Shown: one piece after another, positions 56,606 to 64,000 of the stretch
How the letters are laid out: each line of letters starts with the position of its first letter
Position numbering within the stretch: position 1 is the first letter of the stretch
Assembly: GCA_015062005.1 (NCBI GenBank)
Contig: SUVL01000003.1
Span: 1-64,000 of the forward strand
Source of the DNA: Akkermansiaceae bacterium
GTDB taxonomy: Bacteria > Verrucomicrobiota > Verrucomicrobiia > Verrucomicrobiales > Akkermansiaceae
Direction of reading: 5' to 3'
Length of the DNA stretch: 64,000 nucleotides
Notes under the pieces: model-generated
What the model saw: the letters and a program-made list of their open reading frames with translations, nothing else
Databases searched by the model: none
Told to the model about the DNA's origin: nothing
Made by a program: the position numbers and the translations under genes

Positions 56606-57048
56606 ATACCCGATTCATACTTCTGACAGGTCTGCTCGCACCACTCTGTCTGGCTCAGTCCCCTGTGGTCACGGAAGAGGATAAGACTCTTCAAAATGCC
56701 CTGGCTCAGCTGCCGGAAGGACAGCAGCGTATAGTCAACGGCATCATTTTGTTGCAGCAGCTCTACCAGTGCATGGCCGAGGTAACAGATAACGACACCG
56801 CTGAGGCAGCAGTCCCCAGACTTTTGAAGCTGAATGAAGAGCTGCTGCGCTGGACGCAATCATTCGCTAATCTGCCGCCTCTCAGCGAACCCGAGGTGGC
56901 AGCCTATGAAGAGAGATTTCTTCCCGCCATCCGCAAAATCAACCAGGCCATTGAGGCTCAGGCCGACCGCATAGCTGCCGCAGAGTACTACGGTTCCCAA
57001 AACCTGCCGGCAGTTCTGGTTCGCATCGCCCGGATAGGGCATCCATAA
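56602..57048 (+). CDS. Small exported helical hypothetical protein; stop codon lies at the IS256-remnant boundary
   Basis: Signal peptide; ATGA overlap with the preceding gene; ends in the 9-bp repeat catccataa. Confidence 0.5.
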   Translation: MNTRFILLTGLLAPLCLAQSPVVTEEDKTLQNALAQLPEGQQRIVNGIILLQQLYQCMAEVTDNDTAEAAVPRLLKLNEELLRWTQSFANLPPLSEPEVAAYEERFLPAIRKINQAIEAQADRIAAAEYYGSQNLPAVLVRIARIGHP

Positions 57049-57723
57049 GGTGCGGATGTGGGCAGCGGCAATGGTTTTGTAACGCGAGGTTGTAATATAG
57101 GCTTGTGCATTCTGTTGAAAATGGAATTGGCAACGCTGCCAAAGCACCCCCGTAAGTGTCCGGGCTAAGGCTGCACGAATCCCCATATGGTCATCACTTG
57201 TAACGGTAAGTGGGCGATTCATGTCTCTCATTATCAGGCTTTGAACAAAAGTTGACCAATGCTCTGCAGCTTCGGACAAACCAACGGATACCCCCAAAAC
57301 AATGCGTCTGCCGGTTTCTGCTTCAATGCCGACGGCTACAAAGACGGCACAATCAGCAATAACACCATTAAGTCGAGCCTTGGATATTGTTCACATCCCA
57401 AGTGTGCATCACGCTGAGCTAAAAGAGCAGTATTGATAAGAGTGCGAATGGCTTCTGCAAACAAGTTTCCGGTTCCCTGAGACTCATTATTTGTGTTAGG
57501 ACAGAGAAAAGGCTTGATTACAACGTCAAATATGTTAGCTTTGTCTTGTTCGGTCATTGGTATTGTTTGGTATTTGAGCAAACGGACGATGCCCCAAATG
57601 ACCGAACATTCCAAGTTTCCATCGCGACATGCCGGCTCGCGCCTCGGGGCTCGGTCTGAGCCCGACCGGGACGCTGGGTGGAAACTCGGTGTTCATATTT
57701 TACAGAAAGAAGTATACACCAGC
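57049..57723 (-). mobile_element. IS256-family (mutator-type) transposase remnant, internally deleted and C-terminally truncated
   Basis: MTEQDKANIFDVVIKPFL...LFAEAIRTLINTALLAQRDAHLGCE and VGLSEAAEHWSTFVQSLI...SDDHMGIRAAL...LWQRCQFHFQQNAQAYI...AAAHIRT; flanked by catccataa at 57040-57048 and 57724-57732. Confidence 0.8.
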
Positions 57724-57762
57724 CATCCATAACCTGTCACTCTCAACCGAAAACAAAACAAC

Positions 57763-59007
57763 ATGGCTACCATACGCCCCTTTGCCGCAATACGGCCTCC
57801 GAAACAATACGCAGAGCAAGTATCCTGCCTCCCGTATGATGTGATGAACCATCATGAAGCCTGCGCCATGGCCGCTGGCAACGCTTCCTCCTACCTGCAT
57901 ATCTGCCGTGCCGATATCGACACCAGCGAGGAAGCCATTCACGATACCATCACCTACGAAAAGAGCGCCGAGAACCTGCAGGATTTCCTGCGCAAGGGCT
58001 TTCTCATGCGCGAAGAGAAACCCTGCTACTACATCTACCGCCAGATGATGTGGGGACGGGTGCAAACTGGCATCGTAGGCTGCGCCAGTGTGGATGAATA
58101 CCTGAATGGCACCATCAAGAAGCACGAGCTCACCCGCAAGGAAAAGGAGCTCGACCGCATCAACCATTTCGACACCTGCTCCACCCAGACAGAGCCGGTA
58201 TTCCTGGCCTACCGCAAGCATGAAGGCATTTCCACCACCATCCGCGAATGGATCAAGTTCCACAAGCCGGAGTATGAGTTCACCAGCAACGATGGTGTAA
58301 CCCACCTGCTCTGGCCGGTCACGGATGATGAGGCTATTGCAGCTATCCGCCAGGGATTCGAGGAAGTGCCCGTGCTCTACATAGCCGATGGGCACCACCG
58401 CACGGCCTCCAGCGCAGCGGTATCAGCCAAGCGCCGGGCCGAACATCCGGACTATACCGGAGAGGAAGAATTCAACTACCTCATGGCCGTTACCTTCTGC
58501 GATGAAGACCTCTTCATCATGGACTATAATCGCGTGGTGCTCGATCTCAACGGCATGACTGAAGAGGAATATCTCGCCGCCATCTCCGGCAGCTTCACCG
58601 TGGTCCCGGCAGCTCCCGGCAAGCCGCATGCCCCGCGCAACAAGCACGAATTCGGCATGTTCCTGGGCAGCAAGTGGTACAGCATCACCGCCAAGGAGGG
58701 CACATTCAACGCCACCCACCCCATCGAAAGCCTGGACTGCGCCATCCTCCAGAGCAACCTGCTGGCCCCGGTGCTCGGCATCACCGATCCCCGCACCAGC
58801 GAACGCATTGACTTTGTAGGCGGCATCCGCGGCCTGAAAGAGCTCGAAACGCGAGCCGGCAACACTGGGGTGGCCTTCTCACTCTACCCTGTCACCATGG
58901 CAGACCTCTTCAATGTGGCCGACAGCGGCGAAATCATGCCTCCGAAGTCTACCTGGTTCGAACCCAAGCTGCGCAGCGGCCTGTTCGCCCACGAGATTGA
59001 ACGCTAA
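57763..59007 (+). CDS. DUF1015 family protein
   Basis: IRPFAAIRPP...VSCLPYDVMN; YIADGHHRTASS; NYLMAVTF. Confidence 0.9.
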   Translation: MATIRPFAAIRPPKQYAEQVSCLPYDVMNHHEACAMAAGNASSYLHICRADIDTSEEAIHDTITYEKSAENLQDFLRKGFLMREEKPCYYIYRQMMWGRVQTGIVGCASVDEYLNGTIKKHELTRKEKELDRINHFDTCSTQTEPVFLAYRKHEGISTTIREWIKFHKPEYEFTSNDGVTHLLWPVTDDEAIAAIRQGFEEVPVLYIADGHHRTASSAAVSAKRRAEHPDYTGEEEFNYLMAVTFCDEDLFIMDYNRVVLDLNGMTEEEYLAAISGSFTVVPAAPGKPHAPRNKHEFGMFLGSKWYSITAKEGTFNATHPIESLDCAILQSNLLAPVLGITDPRTSERIDFVGGIRGLKELETRAGNTGVAFSLYPVTMADLFNVADSGEIMPPKSTWFEPKLRSGLFAHEIER

Positions 59008-59032
59008 ACATACCATTCCAACTCCATAGTTT

Positions 59033-60601
59033 ATGAAAATTCTGATTCCCACCAAGCTGGATAAAGCCGCAGCCGCCAACCTGACAGCCGCCGGTTATGA
59101 TGTAGTGCAGGATGACGCGCTCCCCATCGAGGAACTCGTGGCCGCCCATCCTGACGCAGCAGGCCTCATCGTACGCTCCGAAAAAGTAACCCCGGCCATC
59201 ATCGATGCCCTGCCCTCCCTCAAATGCGTTATCCGCGCCGGCGCCGGTTACGACAACATCGATTACGTCTATGCTCGCACCAAGGAAATCGACGTGATGA
59301 ACACGCCTGGCGCCAATTCCAACGCGGTGGCAGAGGAAGTCGTGGCCATGATTCTGGCCGCCTACCGCTACGTGGTGCCGGCGGACACCACCACCCGGGC
59401 CGGCGAGTGGAACAAAAAGAAGTACATGGGCCGCGAACTGACCGGCAAAACCGTAGGCATCCTGGGTCTTGGCAATATCGGCCGCTTGCTGGTCAAACGA
59501 CTCCAGGGTTTCGAATGCAAGGTGCTTGGCTACGACCACTACCTCTCCAAACAGCGAGCCCTGAACATTGGCGCCACCCCCACCGAGCTCGATGAAATAT
59601 TCTCCGAGGCGGACATCATCTCCCTGCACGTACCGGGCGGTCCTGCCACCCGCAACCTCATCAACGCCGCCCTCATCAGCAAGATGAAGGATGGTGCCAT
59701 GCTTATCAACTGCTCCCGCTACGGCGTGGTAGACGAAGACGCCATCCGCGCCGCCAAGGCCGCAGGCAGGAATATCATCTACTGCACCGATGTGCATCCT
59801 AAAGATACAGCAGCCATGCAACCCAGCGCAGATGTGGCAGATCTGATGCTGCCGCACCTGGGCGCCAATACCAGGGAAGCGAACAAGAACGCAGCCATGC
59901 GCGCCGCCAGACAGATGATTGGCTACTTCGCCCACGGTGATACATCCTGCGTCATCAATGCAGAACGCCCGGCCGACCTTGCCCCCGCCCACCTTCAGCT
60001 TGCCTCCATGCTTGGTAAGCTTTGCTACCAGGTCGGGGGCTGCAAGCCCATCCGGAAGGTAGAGTGTACCTTCTACAACAACCTGCGTTCCTTCCGCAAG
60101 TGGTTCACTCCGTGGATTCTTCAAGGCACCGTCCCCGGAGCAGAACAAGGGCTCATGCCTGCTGCTGCGGAAACCTCCTTCCGCGAGCATGGTATCGTGT
60201 ACAAGGCACGCGAGCCCAAAGATGAACGGCAGTATGATGATGCGCTCACCATCGATATCTACATGGAAATCGACGGGCAGCAGATTAAGAGCAGTGTGCG
60301 CGGTATGGTGGTGGACGGAACTCCGGTTGTGTCGCGCATCGCGGAATTCGACCATCTCTATGCGGCACTCAGCGGCAATACAATCGTGCTGCGCTATGCT
60401 GACCGCCCCGGTGTGGTGGCAGCTATTGGCCAGGCCCTTTCCCTGGCTGGCATCAACATCGAGAACATTGTGGCCCCCACCGATTCCAATAGTGGCGACT
60501 CACTCGCGGTCATCAAGACCAACATGCCCATCTCCGATGACCAGCTGCAGGCCATTGCCAAGACCATCGGTGCCAAGCTTGCCTTCTCCATCTCCATGTA
60601 A
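59033..60601 (+). CDS. serA: D-3-phosphoglycerate dehydrogenase
   Basis: IRAGAGYDNIDYVYA; VGILGLGNIGRLLVKRL; HVPGGPATRNLIN; C-terminal ACT-like domain. Confidence 0.92.
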   Translation: MKILIPTKLDKAAAANLTAAGYDVVQDDALPIEELVAAHPDAAGLIVRSEKVTPAIIDALPSLKCVIRAGAGYDNIDYVYARTKEIDVMNTPGANSNAVAEEVVAMILAAYRYVVPADTTTRAGEWNKKKYMGRELTGKTVGILGLGNIGRLLVKRLQGFECKVLGYDHYLSKQRALNIGATPTELDEIFSEADIISLHVPGGPATRNLINAALISKMKDGAMLINCSRYGVVDEDAIRAAKAAGRNIIYCTDVHPKDTAAMQPSADVADLMLPHLGANTREANKNAAMRAARQMIGYFAHGDTSCVINAERPADLAPAHLQLASMLGKLCYQVGGCKPIRKVECTFYNNLRSFRKWFTPWILQGTVPGAEQGLMPAAAETSFREHGIVYKAREPKDERQYDDALTIDIYMEIDGQQIKSSVRGMVVDGTPVVSRIAEFDHLYAALSGNTIVLRYADRPGVVAAIGQALSLAGINIENIVAPTDSNSGDSLAVIKTNMPISDDQLQAIAKTIGAKLAFSISM

Positions 60602-60629
60602 GAAGGCTCCTCCCCATATCTGAAAAAAC

Positions 60630-60663
60630 ACTCCCCCGGTGGCAGGCCTGCCACCGGGGGAGT
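60630..60663. terminator. 34-bp perfect palindrome, probable bidirectional terminator between serA and the thioesterase
   Basis: actcccccggtggcaggcctgccaccgggggagt with A-run upstream and ttt downstream. Confidence 0.8.
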
Positions 60664-60676
60664 TTCTGCATCTGCC

Positions 60677-61384
60677 TCACCAGGCAAACCAGCCGGGAGC
60701 CTGCGCATGCTGAGCCCTTCGGAACTCGATGATGCAGCAATCAGCCCCGGACTCGCGCAAAACCACGCAGAGCGTACCGTCGCCCTCCCGCATGAATGCC
60801 TGCAGGCGGGAGCCATAGCGCGCGGGGCGCTTGTATTCCACACGCACCGCGGCAATCTCGAAGCCCGAAGGCAAGTATTCAAGAGCCATGCGGATATACT
60901 GGGCATTATTCACATGCTGGTTATAGTCAATATCATTTCGCTGCACAGCAATCTCCGGGAGGGAGATTGCCGGTGAGCAAGGCAACTCAATTTTCCGTGG
61001 GAGATAAGTCATCTCATGTTTCGGCTCCAATTGCAGCTGCTGCATCACCTCGTGGGGGATTCGGAACAGCCTGCCGGAACCAGCATTCACGAATGCGCCC
61101 TGGCTCCAGCTCACGTAGCAGGGTTTTCCTTCGGCATCGCAGATGATGGTATTACGGAAGCCATTTGCCCCTTTACAGTCAAAAACCCAGGTGCGGCAGG
61201 TCAGTTCTTCATACAAACTGGGCACGCGGAGGATTTCCAATTGGCGATACACCAGGAGCTGCGCCGCGCGATTATCCTCCAGGCATTGTTTGAATGCCGG
61301 TTCGCTTGTTTTCCAGAATTCGGAGCAATCCTGCATCAATTGAATGGCTGAAAACAGCTTCAGGCGGGCATTCCGATCCGTCAT
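60677..61384 (-). CDS. Acyl-ACP thioesterase family protein
   Basis: Double hotdog; RNDIDYNQHVNNAQYIRMALEYLP; VRVEYKRPARYG. Confidence 0.82.
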   Translation of the reverse strand: MTDRNARLKLFSAIQLMQDCSEFWKTSEPAFKQCLEDNRAAQLLVYRQLEILRVPSLYEELTCRTWVFDCKGANGFRNTIICDAEGKPCYVSWSQGAFVNAGSGRLFRIPHEVMQQLQLEPKHEMTYLPRKIELPCSPAISLPEIAVQRNDIDYNQHVNNAQYIRMALEYLPSGFEIAAVRVEYKRPARYGSRLQAFMREGDGTLCVVLRESGADCCIIEFRRAQHAQAPGWFAW

Positions 61385-61479
61385 ACTGGAACACACGGTA
61401 CGTGATAACTGAAACATGTATCTAGCTTTACCCGGTTTTTACTAACAATACAACTGAATTCTCCTGTTATCGCGAATAT

Positions 61480-62568
61480 CTACTGGCACCGGCAATACTG
61501 GCGAATCGTGACAAGGGGGATGACAAACAGCAAATACAGGCGGGTCGAGTTGCAGAACCGGCGCACGCGCAGCACGGGCAGACAGGCAAACAAAAACCAG
61601 TCTACACGGCTTGGCCGTTGCTTCCGCCGCAGAACAGGCAGTATATTGAATAACCTGTATATGGAATTCTGCTTCGGAGCACCACCGGAAACCACTTGTT
61701 TCTGCCTGGACGGGTAATTTCGGATTAACCCATAGGCAAGCTGGTACACTCCGGGAGAACACCGGACAAAGCAGCGCAAAATATCCAGAGCCGTTTGCTG
61801 GTGTACGCGTCCCATGATTCGCTGCATGAGGTCATCGTCCATCTGCCCCTGGCGGAGCAGCCCTGCCGCCTTCTCCCCCAGAAGTGTCAGCCTGGAGCGC
61901 TCACATTCCTGCCGGGATAAAGAATCCGCCGCAGAGAACCCGCCCATCCGGAACGAAGTAAAATTCAAAGGCACATACACCCCCGGTTCTCCCGCCAGCA
62001 ACAGGCGGAGTACAAGGTCGTAATCCGCTGCACTCCGGTAGTGGGCATCATCAAACCCGTTCGCTCGAAGCAGGGCATCGCGCCTGGTAAACATGGTCTG
62101 GTGGCAAAACGGCATCAGGCAGGGAAACACGCCCAGCCCCGCGGCTTCTGTGCAGTAGAAGGAACCATCCTCATTTATCAAGGTGCGGGGGGCGTAGGAG
62201 AAAGTTGCACCACTTCGTTCCAATGCCTCCACTGAAGCGGAAACGGCCTCCTTGCGATGCCAGAAATCATCGCTGTTCAGATAAGCTATGTATTTGCCCT
62301 GAGCCATGCGCAGCCCTTTGTTCATGGCATCGTATATGCCAGAATCCCGTTCAGAGAGGAAACGGATCCAGCCAAGCTGGGCATACTCCTCCAGCAGGGT
62401 TGCCGTCCCATCAGCAGAGGCGCCATCAATAACCAGGTGTTCGATGCGGTGATAATCCTGGTCGTGAACAGAGTGCACGCATTGCCGGAAGCTGTCTATT
62501 CTGTTATTGGTGTACAGATTCTGGCAAACCGTAATAACTGTAACCAGTGGTGGTTCCTTTGTCGGCAT
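61480..62568 (-). CDS. Family 2 glycosyltransferase
   Basis: LVTVITVCQN...IEHLVIDGASADGT...FLSERDSGIYDAMNKGLRMAQGKYIAYLNSDD. Confidence 0.9.
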   Translation of the reverse strand: MPTKEPPLVTVITVCQNLYTNNRIDSFRQCVHSVHDQDYHRIEHLVIDGASADGTATLLEEYAQLGWIRFLSERDSGIYDAMNKGLRMAQGKYIAYLNSDDFWHRKEAVSASVEALERSGATFSYAPRTLINEDGSFYCTEAAGLGVFPCLMPFCHQTMFTRRDALLRANGFDDAHYRSAADYDLVLRLLLAGEPGVYVPLNFTSFRMGGFSAADSLSRQECERSRLTLLGEKAAGLLRQGQMDDDLMQRIMGRVHQQTALDILRCFVRCSPGVYQLAYGLIRNYPSRQKQVVSGGAPKQNSIYRLFNILPVLRRKQRPSRVDWFLFACLPVLRVRRFCNSTRLYLLFVIPLVTIRQYCRCQ

Positions 62569-62570
62569 AA

Positions 62571-63560
62571 TCAATAAATGCAATTGGTGAATAAAGTGCT
62601 GATTTCTCTATTGAGCCTGGCAGCCTGCTGCTTCCAGCCTTTGCTGCAATGGGCCAAGCCGGCATACCACCACCGCTGAAAACGCAACTGGGTGTGCAAC
62701 ATCAGACGCCGTGTGACACTCAAAGGCTCAATCACCGTGCGCACAAAATCTGCCATGCGCACAGCATCCGCCTGCGGCACCCCTTCCAGGGGATTCAACA
62801 TCATTTTCTTATTAGCGTACCGCCGCAGGTGCTTGATGATGGTGTGAATCAGCAGCGGCTTGCGACAAACTTCCAATCGGCAATCCGCCGCAAACTTGAG
62901 CAGAAGTTCAAAGACATCCCGGCCGGTGGCTGGAGCAGATGATGCTCCCCCTACATGAAATCGGGCTGCCACCTCAGGTACCACTTCGCAGGAAATCCGC
63001 GCCACATACAAGCGACGCATCAGGTCTGTATCTGCGCCAATGGGGAAGGCATCGGCATCAAAACCACCCATGCGCACCAGCAAATCCCGCCTGCAATACA
63101 TGGCCTGGTGGCAGTAAGGTTGCCGCCAGAGACTCCGTTCACAACGCGGCCGCAACTCACGTTCGCGCTTGCCGTCAACGCAAAGAGCCGATGCCACCGC
63201 ATACTGCGCCTTCCCGTTCAATACGGGTGCACAGCAGGAAACGACGGCTTCGGGGCACAGTTCATCATCTGCATTGATGAAAACCAGCACCTTGCCTCGT
63301 GCAAGCCATATAGCTTTGTTCATAGCGTGGTAGATCCCGGCATCAGGCTCACTGATGAAACGGGTAATCCGTCCGGCATGACACTGGCACCACAGAAAGG
63401 GAACGCTGCCATCGGTCGAGGCACCATCCACCACCAGGTGCTCAACTCTGAGAGGAGTGCGGTAAACAGGCTGGATGGAAGCAATACAGCGTGGCAACAC
63501 ATGCAGTGCATTGCGGCACACTGTTACAATCGTAAGGTCGTAGGGTAGTTCTTGATTCAC
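62571..63560 (-). CDS. Family 2 glycosyltransferase (likely GTG start)
   Basis: LTIVTVCRN...VEHLVVDGASTDGS...ISEPDAGIYHAMNKAIWLARGKVLVFINADDE. Confidence 0.9.
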   Translation of the reverse strand: MNQELPYDLTIVTVCRNALHVLPRCIASIQPVYRTPLRVEHLVVDGASTDGSVPFLWCQCHAGRITRFISEPDAGIYHAMNKAIWLARGKVLVFINADDELCPEAVVSCCAPVLNGKAQYAVASALCVDGKRERELRPRCERSLWRQPYCHQAMYCRRDLLVRMGGFDADAFPIGADTDLMRRLYVARISCEVVPEVAARFHVGGASSAPATGRDVFELLLKFAADCRLEVCRKPLLIHTIIKHLRRYANKKMMLNPLEGVPQADAVRMADFVRTVIEPLSVTRRLMLHTQLRFQRWWYAGLAHCSKGWKQQAARLNREISTLFTNCIY

Positions 63561-63637
63561 AGCGCCCCCAGCATACCGCAGGCACCGCACTCACGCAAGA
63601 AGATAGATACGCTGTCTTTCTAATAGATAGTCACAAA

Positions 63638-63661
63638 CAACCCCTTCCTTGCGGAAGGGGT
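63638..63661 (-). terminator. Hairpin downstream of the bL25 gene
   Basis: aaccccttcc-ttgc-ggaaggggtt. Confidence 0.6.
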
Positions 63662-63691
63662 TGCCGGAAACTTAGTCCTGTTATACCGGAA

Positions 63692-64000
63692 TCAGGGCTT
63701 GATTACGGAAGCCAGCACCACCGTGCCGTTGAAGGGGGTGCTCACATTGGCGGGCAGCTCCACCTGGGACAGACGGAAGGATTCCTTCATACCCACGTTG
63801 GTGATGTCGGCGGTGATGCAGGAGGGGATGTCCTTCACAGCGCACTTCACGGGCATCTCGTGCACAATCTGATGCACAACGCCACCCATGGCGGTACCCA
63901 CGGGAGTACCCACAAGCTTCACCTGCACGCGGGTCTTCACCACGGTGTCGGGAGTCACGGCGCAGAAATCAACGTGGTTCATGTTGTCGGTGAGCCAGTT
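63692..64000 (-). CDS. rplY: 50S ribosomal protein bL25 (Ctc form), truncated by the window edge
   Basis: VDFCAVTPDTVVKTRVQVKLVGTPVGTAMGGVVHQIVHEMPVKCAVKDIPSCITADITNVGM. Confidence 0.88.
   Translation of the reverse strand, partial: NWLTDNMNHVDFCAVTPDTVVKTRVQVKLVGTPVGTAMGGVVHQIVHEMPVKCAVKDIPSCITADITNVGMKESFRLSQVELPANVSTPFNGTVVLASVIKP

Noticed and set aside
58949-60355. 468-aa minus-strand ORF antisense to serA
   Set aside because: Antisense artefact of serA codon usage.

Overview
This 64 kb window is a gene-dense bacterial chromosome segment. Gene content and protein style suggest a host-associated Verrucomicrobiota, possibly Akkermansia-like; this is inferred, not tested. Most of it is housekeeping: ruvC, rimO, panE, menD-menB-menC, argH, kdsB, uppS, a type II topoisomerase A subunit, hisIE, maf, ilvA, a beta-CASP RNase, nadC, dprA, pyrD, serA and rplY (ctc). 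The main accessory locus, about 16.5-31.9 kb, is a complete-looking aryl-polyene-type (APE-like) type II PKS/fatty-acid-like cluster: two ketosynthases, a chain-length-factor-like protein, KR, dehydratases, thioesterase, two ACPs, AMP-ligase, acyltransferases, O-methyltransferase, GT2, LolA-like protein and MMPL exporter. No aryl-starter gene is recognisable, but a metal-site TIM-barrel gene heads the ACP operon. The most unusual non-coding structure is at 5.40-5.85 kb, between rimO and a small basic protein gene: a mirror-symmetric array of about 12 short perfect hairpins around a 44-bp inverted repeat (43/44). The two arms keep identical inter-hairpin spacers, while the stem sequences differ but stay fully self-complementary. 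Other notable items are an NAD-synthetase homologue with both active sites apparently erased, an orphan UmuD, an AP2-domain protein, and two decayed IS remnants (IS982-like with recognisable terminal repeats; IS256-like flanked by a 9-bp direct repeat). All calls come from reading the sequence and supplied ORFs; no database search was possible.
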